Source of the DNA: Glebionis coronaria
Taxonomy: Eukaryota; Streptophyta; Magnoliopsida; Asterales; Asteraceae
DNA: 64,000 nucleotides
Assembly: GCA_025667525.1 (NCBI GenBank)
Contig: CM046876.1
Location: 28,297,224 to 28,361,223, forward strand
Direction of reading: 5' to 3'
In this document: positions 26,901-37,639 of the stretch, piece after piece
Position numbering within the stretch: position 1 is the first letter of the stretch
Layout of the letters: every line of letters begins with the position of its first letter
Notes under the pieces: generated by a model
What the model was told of the DNA's origin: nothing
Databases searched by the model: none
The model's input: only the letters and a program-made list of their open reading frames with translations
Made by a program: the position numbers and the translations under genes

Positions 26901-27018
26901 CAAACCTTAAGTTTGAAGCTTCAATAAACTCCAAGATATCAGCAAAATGTTCACGATTAGGACCATCACCCAGATAAGCAACACGATTATGAGCAGGTTG
27001 GTAAGCAAGAGCAGCCAA
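23919..27018 (-). pseudogene. Copia-2 additional ORF (about 1,030 codons) of unknown function
   Basis: After RNase H a long sense frame runs 27018 to 23919. Domain 1 (about 220 residues): RVAYLGDGPNREHFADILEF, VRQFWASAELVNVAG, FSPQWKLLVHYLIHCMSPKS, KFLMYPRFIQQILVC. Then an acidic Pro/Glu/Val linker, a coiled coil (MHRYHERMTCLEADL ... RIKVLENQQRRRKKHV), an Arg/Glu-rich block (25387-25722) and Pro/Ser/Thr linkers. The C-terminal domain contains LWADLKLMLDPP, WKLYAGCGVHVLELGSG and YPLTISSMEAMLASHLQI. Related ORFs recur in daisy-family copia elements and are often annotated as host genes (recalled). Breaks: TAG at 26095-26097, 25738-25740 and 25387-25389, and a C7 run at about 24785-24791 that shifts the frame. 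The first codon is TTG where relatives have ATG. It occupies the place of the env-like gene in Sireviruses, but I see no signal peptide or convincing membrane segment. Confidence 0.75.
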
Positions 27019-27647
27019 GGATCTTGATGAATGAATGGAAGAAGGATTTAAATTGGGATGTAAAGAGTAGAAGCGGTTTTTGTGTGTGTGTTAATTGTAA
27101 TGAGTGAGTCAAAGGTGTATGTTGACCATATAGGAAGAAAGTAGTAACTGTTCATTGACCCCTATTAATGGGGGGTTGCCCTTTCAAATTAAGCCATAAT
27201 GGCATACTAACCACTTGCCCTTTTTAACATAATAACTTACCCCCAATTTATTTGCTGAATTCAAACTTGTAAATACCAGTATTGGGAGCGTTGACCAAAA
27301 GTCAAAGTACACAATAGTCAGACCAGGAGCAAAACGTGATTAGCTGAGGACAAAAAGAATGAACAGTAGCCAGACCAGTACCAATACCAATAGCCAAACA
27401 CCACTAGACATGGAAAGATTTTAAACCACCAGAAGACAACCAAGCATCACTAGAAGCTGACCAAGGTGGACCAGAAGCCAGTCATATAAGGCCATATCCA
27501 CTAGAAGAGAGCAAAAATCCTCCTTCAGAAGCACCACACACCACCATAACCAAGAAATTATGTTGTTAAATACTATGAATACGTCAGACTGACCTAATAT
27601 GTACACAAAGCCTCCCCTTAGGCTTTGCCTCCCCTCAATCCTAGACC
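27019..27647 (-). other. Spacer between Copia-2 pol and the additional ORF
   Basis: About 630 bp without a supported frame. It is rich in CCAGTACCAATACC-like motifs near 27380. How the downstream ORF is translated (subgenomic RNA, splicing or internal start) is not evident from the sequence. Confidence 0.6.
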
Positions 27648-30600
27648 TCACGGATTGACCATCCCAATGTGAACCACCAAGTTGTTAAACCGAGGACCAT
27701 CAAACGCTTTAGTCAGCAAATCAGCAACATTGTCATCCGTATGAACTTTAAGAACCTGTATCAGCTTCTTCTCATTCGCATCGCGTATAAAATGATGCCG
27801 AATCTCAATATGCTTCGTCCGCTGATGAAATACAGGATTCTTCACAATGCAAATAGTGCTTTGATTGTCAATAAAAATTTTGGTATTCATAAAATTGAAC
27901 CCATAGTCCAACATCTGATTTTGGATCCATAAAACTTGACCACAGCAACTAGCAGCAGCTACATATTCAGCTTCTGTTGAAGAAGTAGCTACGATTGTCT
28001 GTTTCTTACATTGCCATGATATAAGCCGACGACCCAAAAATTGACAACCACCAGTAGTAGACTTCATATCATTATTAGCACCAGCATAATCACTATCACT
28101 GTATGCTTCAAGAACAAAGGGAGATTCTCTAGGATACCATAGACCCAATTTAGGTTGAGCCTTGATATACTTGAAAATCTTCTTCACTGCATTTAAGTTC
28201 GAAACCGTTAGAGTCACCTGGTGTCTAGAGCAAGCACTTACTGCAAACATAATGTCCGGACGTGATGCAGTCAAATACATGAGAGAGCCAATCATAGACC
28301 TGTACATATGAACATTTACCGGTGGATCTGGCTCATTCTTAAGTTTGAGTTTAGCAACTTCATAAGGAGTTGCTGCTGGTCTAAGAGGATCCATGTCAAA
28401 CTTCTGAAGAATCTCATGAACATACTTATCTTGACTGATGAAAATCCCATCCGATTGTTGCTTGACCTGAAGACCAAGGAAAAATGACAGTTCTCCCATG
28501 GCACTCATCTGAAATTCGCCTTTCATCAAGTGTTCAAACTCATCACACCACTCCTTCCTTGTAGAACCAAAGATAATGTCGTCCACATAAACCTGAACAA
28601 GGATAATATCCTTGGAATTCCGCCGAAGAAATAGTGTCTTGTCAATAGTACCTCTTCTATAGCCATTCTTTAACAAGAAAGTGGAGAGACGCTCATACCA
28701 AGCTCTAGGAGCCTGATGTAACCCATAAAGAGCCTTGACCACCTTGTAGACTTTCTTGGGATGAAGTGGATCAACAAACCCCTTAGGTTGAGTAACATAC
28801 ACTTCCTCCTCAATTTTCCCATAGAGAAATGCACTCTTGACATCCATCTGGAACACCGTAAAGCCAACATACGAAGCAAAGGCCAAAAACAGACGAATGG
28901 CCTCAATCCTGGCAACAGGCGCAAAGACTTCAGTATAATCAATGCCCTCAATTTAAGTATGTCCTTGTGCGACAAGTCTAGCTTTATTCCTGACAACAAT
29001 TCCCCGTGCATCCTTCTTGTTTTTGAGAATCCATTTGGTATTGATAGCTGTCTTGCCATCTGGTAAGTCAACCAGAACCCAAACATTCTGAAACAAGAAT
29101 TGCTGCATTTCATCCTGCATAGCCTCCACCCAACTTTGATCCTCAAGAGCATGAGAAACAGACCTAGGTTCCACCTGTGAAAGAAAACAAGCAAAGAAAC
29201 AGTGTTGAAAGTCCGTATGATTATTACGCTTTTGATCCTCAATATAGCCCACAAGAGCATGATGATCAGACGAGGCCTTCTGCTGCATTCTGCGTGTCTT
29301 GACGGTAGAACCAGGATCTCCAATAATTTGAGTGGTAGGATGGTCTTTATGGGATTTCAAGACTGGATTGGAAGAAACCTCCACTTCTGGTGCCAAGTTA
29401 TTGAGATTACCAACAAAATCAGCATCATATGAAGCATTTTGGAAAATCCCATCTACCGGTTGTTTATGTATATCATCCAGCTTGGTAGAAGACTTCTTTT
29501 CATGGTTCCCCAAATCAGAAGGACTGGAGAAACGTGTATTGGAAGCAGACTCACTAGCCGGAGTACCAGTAGTTGAGTTACTAGCACTAGGAGCAGAAGC
29601 TGGAGTACCAGGAGCAACTTTGTCAGTAGGCTCAACCAAGGGAAACTCAAAACTACCTTGAGCAACTGCTTTAGTAGCTTCTTGTTGTTGCTTGAGAAGA
29701 GTATCAAGAGCTGCTTGGGAATCCTGTACATCCAATGGAGTTGCAGCACTAGGAGGAGTAGGAGAAACCGTGGTGGAATAGGATGGAACCACAAAAATGT
29801 CATCCTCATCATCTGAATCAGACAGACTAGAAGGAACACCAGTACTTGAAGTTGCAAACACTTGTGGTCCTGCATCATGGTTAGTTTTGAAACGAAAATA
29901 TCCTAACGAATCACTAAGATAATCAAGATCAAAATACCATTCTGGACCTGTTCCTTGTATGTTTGTCTTCTCCTCAAAATACCTGAGATTAATAGTTTCA
30001 ATTATCCGTTTGGCTTGAAGATTGTAGACACGATACGCCCGAGAATGAGCTGAATATCCCACAATATATCCTTCATCAGCCTTGCCATCAAACTTCCCCA
30101 AATAGTCACTAGTATTCAGAATGGTGACTGGACACCCAAAAGGCTTCAAATGAGCAATATTTGGAACTTTGCCCGTGAGCAGCTCATAAGGTGTTTTCTT
30201 GTGTGGATTGGTAATAGACACCCTATTCAAAACATAACTTGCAGTATTAACAGCTTCTGTCCAGAACATGGTCGGAAGCTTGGAATCAGCAAGCATAGTT
30301 CTTGCTGCTTCTATTAGTGTCCGGTTCTTTCTTTCTGCCACACCATTCTGTTGAGGAGTCCTAGCAGCACTATAATCTCTTTTGATGCCCTTAGCATTGC
30401 AAAGTGCGATGAGGTCTCTATTTTTAAACTCGGTTCCATTGTCGCATCGAATACCTTTAACCTTCTTGGACAACTGATTCTCTATCAAGGTAAGAAAATC
30501 TCGAAGAATTGAGTAGGTCTCATTTTTTACAGCCATGAAGAACACCCACGCAAACCTGCTATAACCATCAGTTACCACCAAACAAAATTGCTTGTGGTCA

Positions 30601-31274
30601 ATGCTTCTGATGGACGTAGGACCAAATAAGTCCATGTGAAGAAGCTGCAATGGTTCAGTAATAAGACTTAAAGCAGTAATGGCCTTGAAGGATGCTTTGT
30701 GTTGTTTGCCTTTGCTGCAGGCAATACAATTTATATCATTTCGAAACGTCTTGGGAGGTAAACCAGAGACCAGATTCATATTGGCAAGTTTGTGAATGGT
30801 CTTGAAGTTCACATGTCCCATCCTTCGGTGCCATTTAGTGGCTTCATCTTCTGAGGCTTTTGCAACCAGACATGCTAGTTGACCAGTAGGATTGACTTCA
30901 TTCAACTTGATACTATATAGATTGTGTCTTCTAGGAATTCTGAGTAGAACTTGTGAGTCATCCGGAAGCTAAAAATCTTTGGAAAGCACAAGTGCATCAG
31001 TATCGGTGAAGAGTACAAACTGCTTCTTGTCACAAATCTGAGAGACCGATATCAAGTTGAAGTGTTGAAGTGCTTCCACATAGTAGACCTGCTCAAAATT
31101 TAGATTTGGAGTCTTTATCGTTCCTTTGCCAGTGATTCTGCCTTCACCTCCACCAAAATAGACCTTGCCTCCATAAAATGGTACAAAGTTAGAGAGAAGG
31201 CTTTTATTGTCAGTCATGCTCCTGGAGCAACCACTATCAACAATGCCTAGACTAGGATCCTGGTATGGAGTAAC
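27648..31274 (-). pseudogene. pol: Copia-2 pol: protease, integrase, reverse transcriptase, RNase H (two in-frame stops)
   Basis: The frame is the same as gag but begins after a TAG at 31275-31277. Protease: IVDSGCSRSMTDN, near 31220. Integrase: H-x-H-C-C zinc region (HRRMGHVNFKTIHK ... CIACSKGKQHK), then LHMDLFGPT, VVTDGYSRFAWVFF, GIRCDNGTEFKN and the Glu in QQNGVAERKNRTLIEAARTM. Reverse transcriptase: VFQMDVKSAFLYG and YVDDIIFGS (about 28566-28589). RNase H: YSDSDYAG, SSTEAEYVAA, DNQSTICIVKNPVFHQRTKH and DLLTKA. It ends HIGMVNP. Stops: TAG at 30969-30971 and TAA at 28953-28955, each a single codon in an otherwise open frame. It would copy and integrate element DNA, but this copy is broken. 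Confidence 0.93.
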
Positions 31275-31304
31275 CTACAACAACAATATAATAGAATGCA
31301 AAAG

Positions 31305-34052
31305 TTAGTGTCTTAAGGGGACCCAAACCTTTTCAGGTTTGAGCCTGCCTTGTGGATCATTAGAAGTATGCCAAGAAGATTGATGAGATCCACTATTGTT
31401 CCTTGGTTGCCTATTCATCATATGGGTATTATTATTTGACCAGGAACAACCTGCTGAGGGCTTAACAGCAGTTCCCAATTTTCCCAAACCAAAATACGTG
31501 TGGTCAAAGTGATGCACATAGTTTGGATTATAATTTGGAAAATAATTACTAGTTGTGTGGAATCCATTTTCTCTCCAATAATCATACGTGAAAGGAGAGG
31601 ATACTCTAGAAGTATTAAACATTGGAGCACTAGGATTAAGTCTTCTAGTAGCATATGAAGCAGCTCCTGGTGAACCAGGAGCAAGTAAAGCATGATTAAC
31701 AGATGCATGTGTGTCATAATAATCACAATCTTTAATTAAATGAAAGGAACTGCCACAAACAAAACATGTTTTGAAAGACCTTTTATTAGAATGAGACTGT
31801 TTCATACTGCCTACTTTATTACACACATTTCTAGGAAAAACATTCTTCCTAGGACTCAATAAACAAGGACCAGACACACTTGACTTGACAGCAACTGTTT
31901 CTTCACACTTCCTAGCACCAGTAGCAGCATGTTCATTCGACTTGGAACTCGTAGGTCTTGACTCTTCACTTGAACCATTAGATGCAGAGTCATCGGCTTT
32001 GTCACTGAAAGTACATGAGACAAAGTCATTAGTGTTAGTAGAACTAGTTGGGGACTCAAGCATCTGTGATCCATCCGAGTCATTACGCCATGAGGTGGGC
32101 ATAAAAGTTCCAGTAAGAGGAGGAGGGACAGCATGCATTTCTGCTGCTGGTTTAAACCTATTGTAACTAGGTTTGCCCTCATCCTCTTTGTCGGCATCAA
32201 AGACACTTGAGAAAGATAAATCAAATACATCTTCAGAATCAATATATTTTTCAAATCCTAAGCCTCTTTTAGTTCTGCCAGACATGCTACTATCAATTAA
32301 TTTTGAAAGATTTTTAGGTGCCTTTTGCCATTTGTCAAATCTTAACATTGTAGCATCTAATTTAGCTTGCATCTCCTCTTTTTCTTTGATACTAGCATCT
32401 CTTTCAGTTTCTGTATATTTAAGCATATTTGTAGTGTTTTCTAAATCAATGCTTAGTATCCTGATTTTATCCTCATACGCACGTTGTGTATCTTGTAACC
32501 ACTTCTTTTGTTGTTCCAATGTGTTTAATGAAGCTTTATAGGCTTGTACCTCTAAAAAGTACTTATCATTTTGATCATTTACTTCATTAAATTGGGACAA
32601 CAATTCTGTGTATTTATCATGACAACCAAGAGGACAATGTTGTACCTGAGGTGAGATGCCCATAAGAGCAAACTCTTCTGCTTCTTCTGCATTAGAGAGA
32701 TTCCCAGCAATCATTGCCAACACATCAGTCGAGGATTCTGTTGATTCTAGAGTAGAAGCCTGATGATCATTCCAGTTGACCATAGAGTCAACAGATACCA
32801 ATGCCTTCCTGTCATCTTTAACCTCCTGAACTTTGAAAGCGGAGTACCTGCTCTTCTCCTGATCATTCTTGCTAGGGCACTCTCTTGCAAAGTGACCCTG
32901 TTGCTGGCAGTTATAGCACCGTACCTTGCTTCGATCGAATCTTGCTGGCTCCCGAGGGTTGTAATTAAATTTCCTTCCAGCTTTCTTCTCAAACTTGTGA
33001 ACCCTAAGAGTAAGCATGGCCATCTGCCATTTAAGATCTATCTCATCCAGATCAAGTTTATCGATCTGTTTGAAGTCATCAAAAGCAAGTTGTTGTTCAG
33101 CAGTAACATCAGCCACAAAAGAATGAAGAACAGCTTCTACCATACTACCAGACTTGGCAGCAGGATCAGGAGCAGAAGACATGGGACTAGATGCATATGA
33201 CATGGGACCAGTATGCTGAATAGTATGCTGGATAGTATGCTGGGGAGAGACAGTATTGCTCGGGTTACTTGCATATGACATGGGACTAGATGCCATAGAG
33301 CTCACAAAGGCTGAATTAGCAGGGCTGGGAAAAGAGTCACTCGGATATCCTCTCACATGAGGTTCGAATGTTCTGAGCCTATGAAACAAGTCATCAAAGG
33401 TGAGATAGTCAAGCCCACCTTTGGCATTGAGAGAGATCACCACCTGGTTCCATGAGTAGGGTAATGCTTTAAGAAACCTTGCATTAATGTCACCATCATC
33501 AGGTTTTGACCGTAGTTGATTTAATTGGCTCAAGATCTTCTGGAACCTATCATACCCTTGGTTCAGACCTTCAGTTTCTGAGATTTTGAATTCGGTAAAT
33601 TCATCTCTCAGCATGGACCTTCGCATTTTCTTTGACTCTTCATTCCCGCCGAACCTTGCTTTTATGCCATTCCAGATCTCTCTGGCATCATCCAAATGGT
33701 AGAAGTCACCCATGTGATCTTCAGGAAGAGATTGAATCAAAATTGTTTTTGCTTTTACCTCCTTCTGAATAGCAATGATTTCCTCATGAGATTTAGGGTC
33801 AAGAAGAGTAATATTACCGTTCTTGTCTCGTCCAGTAAGCTTCCTGCTGTTTCCATTCAGAATGATCTTCCAAAGATCTTGATCAGTGTTGGTGATCCAC
33901 CATTCCATCTTCATTGCCCAGTTATCATATTCACCCTTCTTCAGAAGAGGGAATTTTCCATTCGTGTTGGAGACCGTAGCCAGGATCTGCTGAGGTTGCA
34001 CAATTTTAGGAGTGCCTTCTTCTCCCTTTTGAGTAGAAGTTGAGGCAGACAT
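31305..34052 (-). CDS. gag: Copia-2 gag polyprotein (about 915 residues)
   Basis: ATG at 34052-34050 opens MSASTSTQKGEEGTPK; upstream codons are in frame but lie in the leader. The N-terminal part (GEYDNWAMKMEWWITNTDQ ... LWKIILNG, then FYHLDDAREIWNGIKARFGG) is the DUF4219/UBN2-type capsid. A CCHC knuckle C-Y-N-C-x4-H-x4-C lies near residue 380 (about 32876-32918). It is followed by a long coiled coil (YTELLSQFNEVNDQNDKYFL and onward, near 32300-32600) and Ser-rich spacers. A second C-x2-C-x4-H-x4-C (CFVCGSSFHLIKDC) occurs near 31730-31770. It ends KVWVPLRH and TAA at 31305-31307. It should form the virus-like particle and bind RNA. It is unusually long for a copia gag, and its frame is intact. 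Confidence 0.9.
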   Translation of the reverse strand: MSASTSTQKGEEGTPKIVQPQQILATVSNTNGKFPLLKKGEYDNWAMKMEWWITNTDQDLWKIILNGNSRKLTGRDKNGNITLLDPKSHEEIIAIQKEVKAKTILIQSLPEDHMGDFYHLDDAREIWNGIKARFGGNEESKKMRRSMLRDEFTEFKISETEGLNQGYDRFQKILSQLNQLRSKPDDGDINARFLKALPYSWNQVVISLNAKGGLDYLTFDDLFHRLRTFEPHVRGYPSDSFPSPANSAFVSSMASSPMSYASNPSNTVSPQHTIQHTIQHTGPMSYASSPMSSAPDPAAKSGSMVEAVLHSFVADVTAEQQLAFDDFKQIDKLDLDEIDLKWQMAMLTLRVHKFEKKAGRKFNYNPREPARFDRSKVRCYNCQQQGHFARECPSKNDQEKSRYSAFKVQEVKDDRKALVSVDSMVNWNDHQASTLESTESSTDVLAMIAGNLSNAEEAEEFALMGISPQVQHCPLGCHDKYTELLSQFNEVNDQNDKYFLEVQAYKASLNTLEQQKKWLQDTQRAYEDKIRILSIDLENTTNMLKYTETERDASIKEKEEMQAKLDATMLRFDKWQKAPKNLSKLIDSSMSGRTKRGLGFEKYIDSEDVFDLSFSSVFDADKEDEGKPSYNRFKPAAEMHAVPPPLTGTFMPTSWRNDSDGSQMLESPTSSTNTNDFVSCTFSDKADDSASNGSSEESRPTSSKSNEHAATGARKCEETVAVKSSVSGPCLLSPRKNVFPRNVCNKVGSMKQSHSNKRSFKTCFVCGSSFHLIKDCDYYDTHASVNHALLAPGSPGAASYATRRLNPSAPMFNTSRVSSPFTYDYWRENGFHTTSNYFPNYNPNYVHHFDHTYFGLGKLGTAVKPSAGCSWSNNNTHMMNRQPRNNSGSHQSSWHTSNDPQGRLKPEKVWVPLRH

Positions 34053-34110
34053 GATAAACAGATTGTTAGAAATAAGAGAACTTGATTTTGCTTCTATAGA
34101 GACCCTCCCA

Positions 34111-34123
34111 GGCTCTGATACCA
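34111..34123 (-). other. Primer binding site of Copia-2
   Basis: The minus strand reads TGGTATCAGAGCC, an exact canonical initiator tRNA-Met site, two bases from the LTR end. Confidence 0.93.
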
Positions 34124-34125
34124 CT

Positions 34126-34583
34126 TGTTGGGTCTACTAGATGTAGATCTTGCAGCCTGTCAGGACCGGTGAATGACTTCTGTAATCACAAGTCAAATCA
34201 CAAAGAGACTCTATACACAATATGAATGTAGAATATAAATATAAACAAGAGAAACAGAATAACTATAAATACTTGATCCTTTCTAAGGATTTCTAATATT
34301 GATAAACCTACGTTTTGTGAAGGTGTGTCTAACCCTTCTGCCTAAGGTTCCTTTTATACTACAAGGAAACCCTAATACATCATTAATGAAAACATGTAAA
34401 ACTGATATGCATATCCTTTCCTAACATATCTCATGCATATCCTAACAGAATATTAAGTAAATAATAAAGTTTGACTTCGACTAGGACCAGGAGCAGGACT
34501 TGCTCCTACTACGACTAGGACCAGGAGGAACTACATACCTCCTAGTCTACCTATTACATATAACTATTACAATGGTCCTAACA
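34126..34583 (-). repeat. 5' LTR of Copia-2 (458 bp)
   Basis: Minus strand begins TGTTAGGACC and ends GACCCAACA. A TATAAAAG box at 34351-34358 (minus) lies within an inverted repeat (GGTTCCTT ... AAGGAAACC). This LTR should carry the promoter and RNA start. It lacks seven bases present in the partner LTR near 22670. Confidence 0.95.
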
Positions 34584-34588
34584 GTGTG

Positions 34589-36229
34589 CACCGTGTAAAT
34601 TAATATAAACTCACTTCAATTTTTATTTTTTTATTTTATTCTCTTTTTACTTTCGATATTTTTATTCTAGATAGCTATATTTTAATTACTAATCAACAAA
34701 CTATTTACATCAACCTTACACGTACACGATTTATAGATTCACGATTTTATAATGTTTAATATTATTCTATAAAACAAAATTAAATTTTTAATACTTAAAT
34801 AGTTACGATGCTCTTGGACCCCTGAGTTCAACATGTTTTTCATTATGTGATTATAAAAATTGATATTTTGTATAGATATTTGTTGCATAAAGTATATATT
34901 TTACTTCCTTTAACTGAAATGTTAGCTATCATTTTCTTACATTGTGTGTTTAGTGACACATAACGAATTTGAAAAAATATATGTTGTTATGTCTCGTCTA
35001 TTTATTTTCATCTGACACTGATGTTCGAAGTCTTGTACTCATTTTGATATTTATATGCATGTTAATAATAATTTACGTATATTGCATTGCTTGACTTGTA
35101 AGTGTCAATATAAAGAGAAACAATAATTTGTGTTTTTATTTGAATATTTATAATCATGTGATTTATTGATTTTTTTTTAATATAACATATATTTGTATTT
35201 TTAAAATATAAAGTTTGGAGGGTATAAAGTTTAAGTGGTATTTTATTATTTTTTAAAATTACTAAAAAAATGGAAAATTATAAGTTTAAAATTCAACAAC
35301 TAAAATTTTATTAATCCCCCCAATCCTTTTTTAAGTTTTTATTTTCACAAATTTGACACATATGTTTTTGTGTGTTTTCATCAAATTTTGCACCAAAATT
35401 TTAATTTTGACTAAATTCTATTTAATTTTGACTTTTTTCTGCCAATCATATCGTTCGATTTTGCTTATGTGTCAAAATCAAGTAATTTGATTGGTCGAAT
35501 TATTTTTTTTACAACCTTCACTTTTTACTAAAATACCTAAATAATCTAATTTTTTATTATATAAAAAAACTAAACTTTTGTAGCTATTAACCTCTATTTA
35601 TCATTAAATGAAGACAAATTTAACTTAAATTATACATAAAACGTTGATATCTTTTACTTTAACTAATATTGTTTATTATGTTTGCATTTTTTGGTTAAGC
35701 TTCAGAACATAGAATATGATATTCAAATTTAGATCAGATCTAACCAAATAACATTATCGAAATTGATTTCCTAACATATACTCATTCCTATTCCATCCAC
35801 ATATCAAATGCATACTAGTTGTCACTCCGACGAGTAAGATATAACAATGATAAATGGGTGGAATGGAATTAAGGGTGCATTTGATTTTGCTGTCCGGAAT
35901 CATTATCGGTAAAAGATTTGCTATATGGTGGAATAAGAATCAGTACGAGTTCGGATATAATTTCGAATGAACACGTTTGGTTTGATGATTATCTTTCTGA
36001 ATCAAAGTTTCACATTAATATAAATTTTGTAAGGAAGACAAAAGATCAAGCTTCCATTTTTTCTTTGAACGAACAAATCATTAACAAACCAATAACAGTG
36101 AATTCATCCTCAAAAATTCATTTTCTTTCTTTGGTTTATGAATGTAAGATAAGAATATATTTTTGTATTCATGGGTTCTACCAAAATCAAATGTCAAAAT
36201 CTCATAATATATTTGTTCAAAAAGATAGC
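34589..36229. other. AT-rich non-coding interval
   Basis: No gene is supported. It continues the flank interrupted by Copia-2. Near 35880-36230 the bases become more coding-like on the plus strand (SDIISNEHVWFDDYLSESKF), without a recognised product. Confidence 0.5.
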
Positions 36230-36254
36230 AAAATTTTCTCAAAAACAATAGCAA

Positions 36255-37613
36255 AGTACCACTCATTCTTGGTAGACCCTTCTTCCATACAGACGATGTT
36301 GTAATTCGAGTAAAACAAAAACAACTCAACCTTGGAGTTGGAGACAGTAGAATCTCATTCTCTATCGATGAAGCAATGAAACACACGTATTCTAACGACG
36401 ATACTTGCTTTAGTATCGATGTCACTGACGAAACCGATTTTGATGGTCTTCTTGATGAAGGAATCTTTATTCTATCAAAGGAACCATCCTCGAAGAAGAA
36501 CCTTTTGCTGAATTTGACGCCTTCATAGTCGTTCATACAACTGTACCAATTGAAGCTCCTGAGGAAGAAAAAAGAAATACCTTTTGAAGCCATAACTTTT
36601 GAAATCGATTTCAAAGTTAAAAAATCTGTTGAAGAACCTCCTATATATTAGGATCTTAAACCTCTTCCTGGACACTTGGAATATGCATTTCTTCACGGAG
36701 AGAAATTACTCCTAGTAATGATCTCATTTGAACTATCGGAAGAAAACAAAACCGATCTAATCGATGTTCTCAAGAAACATAAACAAGCTTTTGCTTGGAA
36801 AACTTCATACATTCCTGGAATATGTCCATCATTTGTAAACACAAGACCCAACTCTTGGATGACAAGAAGCAAGTCGTTCAAAAATAATGTAGACTAAATC
36901 CTAACATGAAAGATGTTATCAAAAAGGAAATAGTCAAACTCCTCGATTCTGGAATAACTTACCCAATCTCTGATAGCCCATGGGTTAGTCCTATCCATCG
37001 TGTACCTTAAAAGGGAGGTATCACTGTAGTGACTAACGAAAACAACGAGTTAGTACCAACCCGAATCATCACCGGATGGAGAGTTTGTATTGAATATCGG
37101 AAGTTAAATGAAGCAACCGCGATGGATCACTTTCCTTTGCCATTCATAGACCTAATGTTAGAAAGACTCGCAGGGAATGAATACTTTTGTTTCATCGATG
37201 GTTTTTCTGGATACTTTCAAATCCCAACCAACCATATGGGTCAAGAAAAAACCACGTTTTCTTGTCCATTTGGAACTTACGCGTATAGGCGAATGCCTTT
37301 TCTCCTATCCAATGCACCTGCTACCTTTTAGAGTTGTATGATTGTTATTTTTCACGATATAATCGAAGAATCAGTCGAACTTTTTATGGACGATCTTTCC
37401 GTCTTTGGAAACTCTTACGAAAAATATCTAAATAATCTTGAAAAAATGTTAGCACGTTGTGAAGAAGCAAATCTTGTGCTAAACAGGGAAAAATGTCACT
37501 TCATGGTTAAAGAAGGAATTATGCTTGGACACAAAGTGTTTGGCGCAGGCTTAGAAGTTGACAAAGCAAAAATAAACGTAATCTCAAAACTCCCACTACC
37601 TACTAATGTTTAA
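36255..37613 (+). pseudogene. Gypsy-1 protease tail and reverse transcriptase remnant
   Basis: PLILGRPFLHTDDVVIRVK and QLNLGVGDSRISFSIDEAMK (36255-36400) are the end of a gypsy retropepsin. From 36676 the RT begins (DLIDVLKKHKQAFAWKTSYI, then WRVCIEYRKLNEATAMDHFP, DGFSGYFQIP and CPFGTYAYRRMPF). The catalytic motif is FMDDLSVFGNSYEKY (about 37385-37430), the Athila-type variant of Y-x-D-D. A TAG at about 37329 falls where relatives have ATFQRCM. Another stop at about 37010 and a frame loss after 36890 break the protein. Confidence 0.88.
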
Positions 37614-37639
37614 AGGCATTAGAAGTTTTTTTAGCTCAT

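Larger units (their letters stand above)
22493..34583 (-). mobile_element. Copia-2: 12.1-kb Ty1/copia retrotransposon with additional ORF, target duplication GTGTG
   Basis: Paired LTRs (465 and 458 bp) end in TG...CA, with GTGTG at 22488-22492 and again at 34584-34588. Minus-strand order: 5' LTR (34126-34583), tRNA-Met primer site, gag, protease, integrase, reverse transcriptase, RNase H, a ~1,030-codon additional ORF, repeat-bearing 3' region, polypurine tract, 3' LTR. The protease-integrase-RT-RNase H order defines Ty1/copia. The LTRs differ at about six positions plus a 7-bp indel, so it is fairly young. Pol carries two stop codons and the extra ORF three stops and a frameshift, so this copy is probably not autonomous now. 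Confidence 0.96.

Noticed and set aside
31276..31330. Firm annotation of a 54-bp intron at the gag-pol junction
   Set aside because: The sites look plausible but the length is below usual plant introns and there is no transcript evidence, so it is kept only as a finding.
32173..33200. Plus-strand open frames antisense to Copia-2 gag
   Set aside because: They are shadows of the intact gag frame, without motifs.
22493..34583. Calling Copia-2 a Sirevirus because it has a large ORF after pol
   Set aside because: The position fits, but the LTRs are short for that group, and the ORF shows no envelope-like signal peptide or transmembrane segments. Clade needs a pol tree.
36081..36614. 177-codon minus-strand frame over the Gypsy-1 protease remnant
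   Set aside because: The plus strand holds clear retropepsin text (PLILGRPFLH) in the same place, so the minus frame is antisense.
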